Below, one piece after another: positions 1 to 9,202 of a stretch of DNA of 33,985 bases. Each line of letters starts with the position of its first letter. Position 1 is the first letter of the stretch. A program made the position numbers and the translations under genes. The notes below the pieces were generated by a model. The model was not told where the DNA came from and did no database searches. It saw only the letters and a list, made by a program, of their open reading frames with translations. Source of the DNA: Prochlorococcus sp. AG-355-A18 (lineage in GTDB: Bacteria > Cyanobacteriota > Cyanobacteriia > PCC-6307 > Cyanobiaceae); contig QCDH01000013.1 of assembly GCA_003280985.1 (NCBI GenBank), positions 1 to 33,985 of the forward strand. The letters run 5' to 3'.

Positions 1-95
1 AATGCGCCCAATAAACTATGGAAGTTCTCTTGAAAAAACATACTTCTTAAAGAGTAACTACCATCTTTAGTTAAAACTTCTATTAATTCAGACAA
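1..95 (-). CDS. MnmD/MnmC-like methyltransferase, 5' fragment (duplicate copy)
   Basis: Partial gene running off the contig edge, identical to the copy at 33891-33985. The reading frame is open from a TTG at 95 to base 1 and encodes about 31 residues. They contain DGSYSL, followed by ENFHSLLGA. This spacing of a DGS motif and an HS-x-x-GA motif is typical of the N-terminus of the DUF752/MnmC methyltransferase domain, which acts in 5-methylaminomethyl-uridine tRNA modification. The gene lies 16 bases beyond the aroA stop on the same strand, so it is probably co-transcribed with it. Family assignment rests on a short fragment. Confidence 0.45.
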   Translation of the reverse strand, partial: MSELIEVLTKDGSYSLRSMFFQENFHSLLGA

Positions 96-111
96 AAACT
101 TTCTAGGATAA

Positions 112-1425
112 TTAGTAGTTAGTTAATTTGGCCAGCTCTTCCCAAAAAGTTGGATATGAGACACTAGCAGCATCAGATCTAGTGATTTTTGAGGTACCAT
201 TAGCAAGAAGTGAAGCAATAGCAAGACTCATTGCTACTCGGTGATCTGTCTCACTATCTACCTCCGCAGAATGAAATTTTGATTGCCCATTAATAATTAA
301 CCCATCCTCTTTTTCAGTTATTTCAGCACCGAATTTTTGTAACTGTCGTGCCATGACTTTTAATCGATCTGTCTCCTTAACTCTTAATTCTTGTGCATCC
401 TTAATTTCAGAAACTCCATTACAAAAACAGGCAGCTACAGTAAGGATAGGAATTTCATCTATAAGTTTTGGGAGAATATCTCCTTCAATAGTGAATGATC
501 TTAAATTATTTGAAGTTTTTACCTTAATAGATCCAATAGGTTCACCTGCAATAGTTGATTTATCTAAAATCTCATAGTCACACCCCATTGAATCCATTAC
601 ATTTAAAATCCCAGTTCTTGTGGGATTTAGTCCTACATTCTGAATTAAAACCTCTGATTTTGGAACAATAGATGCAGCAATCATCCAAAAAGAAGCAGAG
701 CTTATGTCTCCAGGAATCAATATTCTCTGGCCAATTAAGTTGCCCCCTGACTTGATAACTACATTCCTTCCTAATTCTCCTCTGATACTGATGTCTGCTC
801 CAAATGCTTTTAACATTCTTTCAGTATGATCTCTTGAAGATGCTGGTTCAATAACAGAAGTGGTTCCAGAAGCTTTGAGGCCTGCCAATAAGATTGCAGA
901 TTTTACTTGAGCACTCGCTACAGGGGTTCCAATAACACAACCTTTTAATTTATTCCCATAAATTGAGATTGGAGCTTTGTTTCCTTTTTCTCTACCAAAA
1001 ATTTTGCCACCCATCAAAGATAATGGTTTACCCACTCTCCTCATTGGCCTCTCATTAAGAGAAATGTCACCAGTTAAGATGAAATTCTTGCCTTCTTGAC
1101 CGGCAAGTAACCCCATTAATAATCTCATAGTTGTTCCCGAATTCCCACAATTAAGAATTTCTTTGGGCTCTTTAAATCCATCAAGACCCAATCCTGAAAT
1201 CGTAAAAGGTTCATTTTTTTTTATTTCTGGTATATTTACACCTAACTTTCTTAGACAATCAGCAGTTGAAAGTGGATCTTCAGAATGTAAGAACCCCTCA
1301 ATAGTCGTCTCGCCCTTAGCAATACTTCCTATTATTAGAGCTCTATGAGAAATGGATTTATCTCCAGGTACTTTTACTTTTCCTTTTAAATTAACTCCAC
1401 CTTTTATTGTGCGGATATTATGCAT
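112..1425 (-). CDS. aroA: 3-phosphoshikimate 1-carboxyvinyltransferase (EPSP synthase), duplicate copy
   Basis: Identical in sequence to the copy at 32561-33874 and present here only because of the terminal inverted repeat. The product joins shikimate 3-phosphate and phosphoenolpyruvate in the step before chorismate synthase. Visible family marks are the N-terminal [10 protein letters not shown], the [13 protein letters not shown] loop and the late ELRVKETDR segment. An in-frame TTG lies six bases upstream (1431), but the ATG at 1425 gives the usual short N-terminus. If the inverted repeat is a chimera, this copy is not a second paralogue and should be dropped from gene counts. Confidence 0.95.
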   Translation of the reverse strand: MHNIRTIKGGVNLKGKVKVPGDKSISHRALIIGSIAKGETTIEGFLHSEDPLSTADCLRKLGVNIPEIKKNEPFTISGLGLDGFKEPKEILNCGNSGTTMRLLMGLLAGQEGKNFILTGDISLNERPMRRVGKPLSLMGGKIFGREKGNKAPISIYGNKLKGCVIGTPVASAQVKSAILLAGLKASGTTSVIEPASSRDHTERMLKAFGADISIRGELGRNVVIKSGGNLIGQRILIPGDISSASFWMIAASIVPKSEVLIQNVGLNPTRTGILNVMDSMGCDYEILDKSTIAGEPIGSIKVKTSNNLRSFTIEGDILPKLIDEIPILTVAACFCNGVSEIKDAQELRVKETDRLKVMARQLQKFGAEITEKEDGLIINGQSKFHSAEVDSETDHRVAMSLAIASLLANGTSKITRSDAASVSYPTFWEELAKLTNY

Positions 1426-1529
1426 TTTCAAATTAATTACTTGATAAAATTTCTGTAAAACAAATTAGTTTAATATTATCAATAAGTTTGTTTTTTAAAA
1501 AAAAATAATCAAATTAAGTAACTGTTTTC

Positions 1530-1535
1530 TATAAT
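1530..1535 (+). promoter_or_regulatory. Putative -10 box for comB (duplicate copy)
   Basis: A perfect TATAAT lies 24 bases before the proposed ATT start of comB. A transcript starting about seven bases downstream would have a leader of roughly 17 bases, including an AAAAAGG Shine-Dalgarno-like tract at 1544-1550. No convincing -35 box is visible in the A/T-rich DNA upstream. The natural copy is at 32451-32456. Confidence 0.45.
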
Positions 1536-1558
1536 AATTTCAGAAAAAGGATTTAATT

Positions 1559-1876
1559 ATTAATCTTACTTATTATCACGTCGCAAAGGATGTTACTGAA
1601 AATAGTCTAGATATTGCAGTGGTCATTGATGTTTTAAGAGCTACAACCACAATTTCTAGGGCTTTAAAAAATGGAGCTGATTCAATACAAGTTTTTGCAG
1701 ATTTAGATTTATTAAAAGAATCTGCAATTAAGTGGCAAGCTGAAAAGAGACTAATGCTTGGAGAGAGAGGCGGAAAGAAGATTGAGGGCTTTGATTTAGG
1801 AAACTCTCCTTTATCCGTTACAAAAGAAGTTGTTTATGGTAAAAGACTATTTATGAGTACGACTAATGGGATCTAG
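1559..1876 (+). pseudogene. comB: comB 5' fragment ending at chimeric junction
   Basis: The first 104 codons of 2-phosphosulfolactate phosphatase, identical to the 5' part of the gene at 31699-32427. Homology stops at 1871, inside a codon that follows TTN-G. The reading frame then meets TAG at 1874-1876 in foreign sequence. The product would lack more than half of the enzyme. This is not evolutionary decay: the DNA switches without transition from comB to an FAD oxidase gene, as expected for a template-switch chimera or misassembly. Start choice (ATT at 1559) is discussed under the complete copy. Confidence 0.85.
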
Positions 1877-2874
1877 TAAATCATTTACAAAAACATAATA
1901 GAAGTTTTCCAATCGGACTTTCGAAACTTCCTGGAGCAGGCTATATACTCACTGGTGGAGTAAGCCCGCTCAGTAGAGCCTACGGATTAGCCATTGATAA
2001 TATTGAATCAATAAAAGGTTTCTTGGGAAATGGCACATTTATCTCTTTAAAAAAAAATCAAATAGATCCAGAAGAACAATTAATTTGGGAAGCAATTAAA
2101 GGTGCAGCACCCTTCTTTTCAATTATTACCGAAATAGAACTTAAGACTATCCAATCTAATCCAATAAAGGTTATTGAAGGATTTGTAAATCAAAATGAAC
2201 TTTCAGAAATAATAAAACTATCAGAGGAATTTCCAGAAAATATTAGTCTTCAATGGATTTATGCCCAAAAAATTTATATATATATTTTTGCTGAACTCAA
2301 TAATTTAGAGGATAAAATAACAGAAGAAAACTTAATGCTTCTAGACAAATTTCCTGCTTTAGAAAAAAAACTATATGAGAACTTTAACGAAATTAATTTT
2401 TTTCCAAAGGAATTGAATTTATATGAGCTGAATGCAAATAACCATTCTGAGGTAATTAGTCTTCTTGGAGAAGATTTAAAAAATGATATCCCAATTTTTA
2501 TAAAATGTTTGAGTGAAATAATGGAAAATAAACCTAATAATTCCTGTTATGTTGCTTCTCAACAATTAGGTGGCAAAACTAAAACGTTAAATAATGGAGC
2601 AAGCTTTTTTGTTCATAGAAAAAGTACTTGGAAACCTTGGATATATGCATCATGGAAAAAAAATGATCTTCAAGAAAAAGAAGTCGCTCTGGAATGGATT
2701 TATAAATCATGGAGCAAGCTAAAAAGGTTTTATCCAAATATTCACTTAGCCCAATTGCATTGTCATTTGAATTCTCATGAAGAAGAAATTACATTAGCCT
2801 TTGGAAATAGAATGAACGAATTAAAAACTTTAAAGAATATTTTTGACCCACAAGGTATTTTGCCTCCTCTATGA
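1873..2874 (+). CDS. FAD-binding oxidoreductase (GlcD/BBE type), 5'-truncated
   Basis: The frame is open from the chimeric junction to TGA at 2872-2874, giving about 333 residues. The first visible part contains LPGAGY, then [18 protein letters not shown], which is the FAD-binding_4 pattern GG-x-S-x-L-S-R-x-YGL-x-x-D. The C-terminus [11 protein letters not shown] resembles the berberine-bridge-enzyme tail (Y/F-DP-x-x-x-F). These place it among flavin-linked oxidases related to the glycolate oxidase GlcD/GlcE group; the substrate cannot be told. The N-terminal part of the flavin domain is missing because the contig switches to comB sequence upstream. The apparent ATG at 2023 lies inside the domain and is not the true start. 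It precedes the SulP gene by 30 bases. Confidence 0.75.
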   Translation, partial: LVNHLQKHNRSFPIGLSKLPGAGYILTGGVSPLSRAYGLAIDNIESIKGFLGNGTFISLKKNQIDPEEQLIWEAIKGAAPFFSIITEIELKTIQSNPIKVIEGFVNQNELSEIIKLSEEFPENISLQWIYAQKIYIYIFAELNNLEDKITEENLMLLDKFPALEKKLYENFNEINFFPKELNLYELNANNHSEVISLLGEDLKNDIPIFIKCLSEIMENKPNNSCYVASQQLGGKTKTLNNGASFFVHRKSTWKPWIYASWKKNDLQEKEVALEWIYKSWSKLKRFYPNIHLAQLHCHLNSHEEEITLAFGNRMNELKTLKNIFDPQGILPPL

Positions 2875-2904
2875 GGTAACTTCTTAATTATAAAGAAACT
2901 TAAA

Positions 2905-4470
2905 ATGTCAAATTTCTCAAGATATTTATCTAAAAATTGGTTAGATGATCCAAAATCAAATATTCTCTCTGGCTTAGTTGTTGCTTTTGCAATGATCCCA
3001 GAAGCAATTGCTTTTTCAGGTATAGCTGGTGTAGATCCTAAAGTTGGCCTTTTTGGTGCATTTTGCCTATCTATAACGATTGCCATTGTTGGAGGAAGAA
3101 GGGGAATGATCACTTCAGCTACAGGTTCAACAGCTCTTTTAATGACTGGACTTGTTGCTTATGGAGAATCACAAACTCCTGGATTAGGAGTCCCATATCT
3201 CATTGCAGCTGGAATATTAACTGGAATTTTCCAAATTCTTTGGGGATATTTAAGGCTTGCCTACCAAATGCGATTCGTTCCAACAGGAGTATTAAGTGGA
3301 TTTGTAAATGCATTGGCACTTTTAATATTTCAAGCACAACTACCTCAGTTAGGAATAGGAATTAATGAATCAAAAGGATTGGTTGAACAGACTATCAGTC
3401 AATATCCAATTAGCTCTCAGATTCCAGTAGTTTGGATTCTTGTAATCCTAGGATTAGTAATTATCTATGGGCTTCCAAAAATCACAAAAGTAGTCCCATC
3501 TCAACTTATCGCAATTGTAGTAATTACTCTTATAAGCATATTTTTTAATCTAGATGTCCCAACAGTTAGCGATTTGGGTAAATTACCTGATGGATTACCA
3601 AGTATTTCTCTTCCTTTTGGATCAATAGAAAATGGAAAAGTACCTTTTAGTCTTGAAACATTAGGGATAATTTTACCGACTTCACTTGCAATATCTCTCG
3701 TAGGTTTAATGGAAACCTTTTTAACTCAAGACATTCTAGACGATGTAACTGATACAAGTTCTAATAAAAATAAAGAAGCAAGAGGACAGGGAATCGCAAA
3801 TATTGTGGCATCCTTATTTGGTGGAATGGCAGGATGTGCCTTAGTTGGGCAATCTGTTATGAATACTGAGAATGGTGGTAAATCTAGATTATCAACCCTC
3901 TCCTCAGGTATATCTCTACTAATTATGATTATCCTCTTGAAGTCTTGGATTGGAGCAATCCCAATGGCTGCTTTAGTAGCAATCATGATAACGATCGCAA
4001 TAAGTACAGCAGATATAAATGGATTAAAAAATATTAGAAAGATACCTAAAAGCGATACTGCAGTCATGCTTATGACTTTCGCAGTTACTATGCTTACAAA
4101 ACCTCATAATCTTGCGCTTGGAGTTATTGCAGGAGTTGCATTAGCTGCAATTCTTTTCAGCAGAAAAGTTGCAAAAGTTATAACTGTCTCAAAAGCAAAA
4201 GAAAATAATTTAACTACCTACAAAGTAAAAGGACAATTATTTTTTGTAAGTAAAATTTATTTTTTACAAGGATTTGATATTCATGAACATCCAGAAAATA
4301 TTGTAATTGAGATGTCCTTAGCTCATATTTGGGATCAAAGTGGCGTTGTTGCACTTGAGCAAATTATTAGAAAATTCCAGAATGGTGGATCTAAAGTTGA
4401 AATTGTAGGATTAAATAAAGAAAGTCTGAACCTATTTGAAAGACTTGGTGGTATTGAAAGTGCTCATTGA
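2905..4470 (+). CDS. SulP/SLC26-family anion permease with STAS domain
   Basis: 521 residues, normal for the family. The N-terminal 400 residues are a run of hydrophobic segments with SulP marks: MIPEAIAFSGIAGVDPKVGL at the start, GSTALLMTG, and VGLMETFLTQDI before a conserved hydrophilic stretch. Residues from about 425 onward form a STAS domain containing IWDQSGVVALEQII, the D-x-S-G loop typical of such domains. SulP proteins move sulfate, bicarbonate or other anions. The convergent neighbours metA and metY make sulfate uptake attractive, but marine cyanobacterial SulP proteins also include BicA-type bicarbonate carriers. Substrate is therefore open. The stop lies six bases from the metA stop on the other strand. 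Confidence 0.85.
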   Translation: MSNFSRYLSKNWLDDPKSNILSGLVVAFAMIPEAIAFSGIAGVDPKVGLFGAFCLSITIAIVGGRRGMITSATGSTALLMTGLVAYGESQTPGLGVPYLIAAGILTGIFQILWGYLRLAYQMRFVPTGVLSGFVNALALLIFQAQLPQLGIGINESKGLVEQTISQYPISSQIPVVWILVILGLVIIYGLPKITKVVPSQLIAIVVITLISIFFNLDVPTVSDLGKLPDGLPSISLPFGSIENGKVPFSLETLGIILPTSLAISLVGLMETFLTQDILDDVTDTSSNKNKEARGQGIANIVASLFGGMAGCALVGQSVMNTENGGKSRLSTLSSGISLLIMIILLKSWIGAIPMAALVAIMITIAISTADINGLKNIRKIPKSDTAVMLMTFAVTMLTKPHNLALGVIAGVALAAILFSRKVAKVITVSKAKENNLTTYKVKGQLFFVSKIYFLQGFDIHEHPENIVIEMSLAHIWDQSGVVALEQIIRKFQNGGSKVEIVGLNKESLNLFERLGGIESAH

Positions 4471-4476
4471 AAAAAT

Positions 4477-5367
4477 TTAATTAAGACTAACTTGTTGATA
4501 ACAAAACCAAAGCCATTGCTGAAAAAGCAAATTCCTATGAGATCTCCAAGCGGTTTTTGAACTATTCAGATCAAAATTTTCAGGAGGAGGAACATCTCCC
4601 TTTTCTTTGTCTCTTTCAATTTCACTAATAATTCTATGCACCGTATATTCTGGATGACCTAAATGCATGAGTTGTTTTTGATCTTTAGACTCAAATATTG
4701 TATATCCGACGTTTTCTCCATAAGCCAACAAATTCAATTTCCCTTCTTTTTGTGCCTTCTCCATCTCCAAATCTGGTAATCCTGCAAATCTACTTTGAGG
4801 ACAAATAAATTCATCATCTTGTGTTCCCATCAAAGGATGTCCAGGAACTAAACTTTTTAAAGGGAATACCCCGAATAACTTCCTGTCAAAAACTTTTTTA
4901 TCAACCCCTGCCAAATAAGCCAGCGCAAAGCCAGCCCAACATAATCCAAGAGTACTCGCACAAGAATTTCTGGCTTCATCTACAATTTTCACAAATTCAT
5001 CCCAATACTTAACATCCTCAAAGGCTAGGTGCTCAATAGGTGCTCCAGTAATAATGATTCCATCTAACGGTTCTGGATTATTTGCTTCTTCCCAAGTTAT
5101 ATATAGATTATTTAGATGATTAAGATCCCATGTTTTATAAGAATGAGTTTTGAGCTTTATCCAAACTGGCTCAATTTGAAGAGGAGATAAACCAAGTGGA
5201 TGTAGTAAGTTAAATTCATACTGTTTGCCAAGAGGCATGATATTCAAAATACCAATCCTAAGAGGACGTATATCCTGTCTTTTTGCCAATTCTGGTTCGA
5301 TCCAAGATATATGATTTTTCTCAACATCACTAATCTTGTGATAGTTACTAGGAATTATTAAAGCCAA
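4477..5367 (-). CDS. metA: Homoserine O-acyltransferase MetA (probably acetyltransferase)
   Basis: Activates L-homoserine for methionine synthesis. 296 residues, full length for the MetA/HTS family. The nucleophile is C143 in LGLCWAGFALAYLAG. H238 and E240 in LGHPEYT complete the catalytic set, matching E. coli C142, H235 and E237. The residue corresponding to E. coli G111 is E112 (TGAPIEHLAF). In characterised MetA proteins glutamate here marks acetyl-CoA use and glycine marks succinyl-CoA use, so this enzyme should make O-acetylhomoserine. That fits the next gene upstream, metY, which uses O-acetylhomoserine. Only 13 bases separate the two, so they form an operon metY-metA. Confidence 0.93.
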   Translation of the reverse strand: MALIIPSNYHKISDVEKNHISWIEPELAKRQDIRPLRIGILNIMPLGKQYEFNLLHPLGLSPLQIEPVWIKLKTHSYKTWDLNHLNNLYITWEEANNPEPLDGIIITGAPIEHLAFEDVKYWDEFVKIVDEARNSCASTLGLCWAGFALAYLAGVDKKVFDRKLFGVFPLKSLVPGHPLMGTQDDEFICPQSRFAGLPDLEMEKAQKEGKLNLLAYGENVGYTIFESKDQKQLMHLGHPEYTVHRIISEIERDKEKGDVPPPENFDLNSSKTAWRSHRNLLFQQWLWFCYQQVSLN

Positions 5368-5380
5368 TAAATCTCCTTTT

Positions 5381-6715
<1,335 letters not shown>

Positions 6716-6781
6716 TTAAATAATCCTATTATCTATTTAACTTAAAAAAGTTCAAAAAAAAAACAAAAAAAAGATAAATAT

Positions 6782-7483
6782 TTATAAATCCTTTTTTAAT
6801 GAGGGGTAATTATCTGTCATATATAAACTCAAATCCTCTTTTATCGCAGATCTGAGTTTCTCAATATTTGAAGAATCAATTATTGGAAAAGTTTTATTAC
6901 CCTCAGGATCTTTTTCAGTAATTGATTTCCAATTCTTACCTACATCTTTTTCAGAGTTGTTAAGAACCTCATCAAAATTGAAACACTTATCATTGTTCTT
7001 GGCATCAAATTCGCTAAAAGCTTTATTTATAAGCTCTTTTCTATTTTCGAATAGATTCTTAGCCTTTAAAGTATCTGGAAGACCCATAACTGGTTGTAAT
7101 TCCTTAAGAAGTTTTATTTCCTCTTCAATTAAGAGTGTCCAAACACCATATTTATTTTTTGGAAGATTAGAATTACTAAAAATATTAATTTCATCGAGGT
7201 AAAAATTTAACCATAGATAATAAGATTTTTCTTCAATAGTTTTTTTAACGGATATCTTTTTATTTTGGATCTTTGGGAGTAACTTTTCTGCCTTCTTTAA
7301 AAACTGTCTGTCTTCTCTTTCCAAATTTATTAATCCCCATCTTTGACTGTAGTCCCATAAATCTTCGTATCTTGTTAAGTCTTCTTGATTCCAACCAAGA
7401 GCTTTAAGTTCATGAGAACGATGAGTTAATTCCTTTTTCAAAAAAAACCTTTTAAACCATAATAATTCTACCCCTGCAATCAA
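6782..7483 (-). CDS. Conserved hypothetical protein with truncated-looking membrane anchor
   Basis: I do not recognise a family. The predicted product is 233 residues from a TTG start. It is rich in charged residues and contains WNQEDLTRYEDLWDYSQRWG near residue 31 and several helical Lys/Glu-rich stretches. The frame stays open upstream of the TTG to a TAG at 7514-7516 and adds KVKFLIYLLIL. Together with IAGVELLWF this makes one continuous hydrophobic helix. The TTG start would cut that helix in half, so the true start is probably a few codons earlier, yet no ATG, GTG or TTG is available there (GTA at 7508-7510, ATT at 7496-7498). It lies between the dehydrogenase-like gene and metY, all on the minus strand. 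Confidence 0.7.
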   Translation of the reverse strand: MIAGVELLWFKRFFLKKELTHRSHELKALGWNQEDLTRYEDLWDYSQRWGLINLEREDRQFLKKAEKLLPKIQNKKISVKKTIEEKSYYLWLNFYLDEINIFSNSNLPKNKYGVWTLLIEEEIKLLKELQPVMGLPDTLKAKNLFENRKELINKAFSEFDAKNNDKCFNFDEVLNNSEKDVGKNWKSITEKDPEGNKTFPIIDSSNIEKLRSAIKEDLSLYMTDNYPSLKKDL

Positions 7484-7533
7484 GATTAGTAAATAAATTA
7501 AGAACTTTACTTTCTAGCAAATTAGAAAAATAA

Positions 7534-9042
7534 TCAATTATTAAAATATTTATTAATAATATTCAATACATTGATATAACTGGGATTTTTTTTAGAAATT
7601 TGATTACTATATTTATTTGTTTTGAAGGCGTTTTGTTCTTTGTCAATAAATAATTTCTTATAAAAGTTTTCAATATCATCAAAAAGATAATCTCCTTTTA
7701 ATTTTTCATTTAGTTCGAAAGATAATTCAGATTTCACAGATTCTTGGCAAAAATTAGTTATTTCTTCTGAACTAATTAAAACCTCATAAATTTCTTTTTT
7801 TTCTTCTGAATTAGCATTAAAGCATAAATAAATCAGATTAATCATTGAACAATTGTTATTTTTAATTTTGAATTCTTTATAAATGTCTGGCCAAAATTTT
7901 AAAGATTTTAGACCTTCTAAACCTCCTTGACTGAGAGAGTATTTATTACACCAATTTACAAATTCTGAGACATCTTTTGGACATCTGTTGAGTTGCAAAA
8001 ACATATCTGATAAAACTTGTCCTGCTTGAAAATTCCGTGTTGGTTTTCCTTCAGTTGGTAGAGTCATACTACCTAAGACATCAGCCTTAACAGCATTTAA
8101 TTGAGAAAAAGTATAATCTCCTTTTTCACAAAATTTATCATTAATTATTTCCCTTGCACTAATTATTTCTTCACCATAACCAAGTTCTTTTAATGAAAGA
8201 TATTTATTCTCTAATTTATTTTCTTTTCTAACTTTTATTGAAACTGATGCGGCCTGATCTAAACATTGAGTTAACAAAATCGTATTAATGGTAGGCAGCA
8301 TTCCTGGCTTATCGGAATGAAAGTTATTTACAAAACCTGCAAATATTGATGAGATATTTTTTATTGATTTTATATATTGACATTCAATATTGTGAACTCC
8401 AGGAGAAACTTGAATTTTCGGTGATAATTGATTCAAAATGCGTGCTCCTATTAATGCTGTTAGCGCATCAGGATGGCAGAAATTTGCAGTAAAACTATCA
8501 TTAGGATTTCGTAAAGCTCCGTGACGATGAAATCCTGTAAAAAAAGCTAAATTTGGATATTTATTACAAAGAATAAAAGGATTTTTATTTTTATTATCAA
8601 TACAAAAAGAACCGACTAGACAGCCAATAACCACATTTTCTCTTTTTAGATTTTTTCTGAGTTCTAAAGCATTTTTAACATCATCTTGTATGTGATTACT
8701 ATTGGAAGCAAGAATAACTATCTCACATTTCAAGAGAAGATCTTTTAGATCAAAAGACTTTATTTTTCCCTCTGAAGAATAATTTCCCATTCTCTTAATC
8801 TTTTCAATAATCTCATTATCCATATCAGAAATAACATCATTTGAGAAAGCACCTAACAAATCTCTATCTTCCCTAGGAGCCAAGAGAATATTATTTGATT
8901 TTCCATGCATAGCACAGTTGTATGCTAGTGATGCAGGATATAAACCAACACTGTAAAATCCAACTTTGCTATTCTCTATATCTTCAATCAATGAATAAAA
9001 ATATTTTTCATCCTTGATGTTTTCTACGAAATTATTCTTCAT
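7534..9042 (-). CDS. Glycerol-3-phosphate dehydrogenase-like protein with degenerate nucleotide motif
   Basis: 502 residues. The N-terminal half resembles GpsA-type Rossmann dehydrogenases: a beta-alpha-beta start at residues 26-47 (VGFYSVGLYPASLAYNCAMHG), ILASNS near 110, and a helical segment IKSIKNISSIFAGFVNNF at about 224-241. That segment aligns with the LKN-V-x-A-I-A-A-G helix of GpsA, and K228 takes the place of the catalytic lysine. However, the normal GxGxxG appears as S31-V-G33-L-Y-P36, so two of three glycines are gone. About 200 extra C-terminal residues have no family I recognise. It is divergent from stpA across a 160-base promoter region, which suggests a link to glycerol phosphate or compatible-solute metabolism. 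That link is inference; the protein may not be an active dehydrogenase. Confidence 0.55.
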   Translation of the reverse strand: MKNNFVENIKDEKYFYSLIEDIENSKVGFYSVGLYPASLAYNCAMHGKSNNILLAPREDRDLLGAFSNDVISDMDNEIIEKIKRMGNYSSEGKIKSFDLKDLLLKCEIVILASNSNHIQDDVKNALELRKNLKRENVVIGCLVGSFCIDNKNKNPFILCNKYPNLAFFTGFHRHGALRNPNDSFTANFCHPDALTALIGARILNQLSPKIQVSPGVHNIECQYIKSIKNISSIFAGFVNNFHSDKPGMLPTINTILLTQCLDQAASVSIKVRKENKLENKYLSLKELGYGEEIISAREIINDKFCEKGDYTFSQLNAVKADVLGSMTLPTEGKPTRNFQAGQVLSDMFLQLNRCPKDVSEFVNWCNKYSLSQGGLEGLKSLKFWPDIYKEFKIKNNNCSMINLIYLCFNANSEEKKEIYEVLISSEEITNFCQESVKSELSFELNEKLKGDYLFDDIENFYKKLFIDKEQNAFKTNKYSNQISKKNPSYINVLNIINKYFNN

Positions 9043-9132
9043 TTTTGGAAACTCTTGATAATTTTTTTAATTTCTTACACATACCAACATTTTTCTACAT
9101 TAAAGCAATTTTTGACCATAGCAAATTATTTA

Positions 9133-9162
9133 TTGAAAATATTGAGTTATTTAATTTATAAT
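9133..9162 (+). promoter_or_regulatory. Putative sigma70-type promoter of stpA
   Basis: TTGAAA at 9133-9138 and TATAAT at 9157-9162 are separated by 18 bases. Transcription would begin near 9169, leaving a leader of about 34 bases before the ATG at 9203. It sits in the 160-base gap shared with the divergent dehydrogenase-like gene. In DNA this rich in A and T a match can arise by chance. Confidence 0.45.
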
Positions 9163-9202
9163 TTCTGAGAAAGTTGAAATTAAAATAAAAATAATTATAA
9201 AT

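Larger units (their letters stand above)
1..1871. repeat. Left arm of terminal inverted repeat, probable chimera
   Basis: This block is the reverse complement of 32115-33985. Gene ends mirror exactly (112 pairs with 33874, 1431 with 32555), and homopolymer runs such as the T6-A9 tract near 1491-1505 keep their length. No mismatch was found in the parts compared by eye. The match ends at 1871: base 1872 is T where the right arm would give C. The block holds a second copy of the aroA-comB region in opposite orientation. Inverted joins of this kind are well known from multiple displacement amplification of single cells and from misassembly. That origin is inference; a genuine inverted duplication cannot be excluded from the sequence alone. 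Confidence 0.95.

Noticed and set aside
353-577. Open frames opposite aroA (353-577 and 1163-1348, with mirror copies on the right)
   Set aside because: They are antisense to conserved aroA codons and have no family resemblance; they are shadows of the real gene.
2272-2288. TATATATATATA run as a promoter or simple-sequence repeat
   Set aside because: It is in-frame coding sequence (IYIYIF) of the FAD oxidase gene and needs no other explanation.
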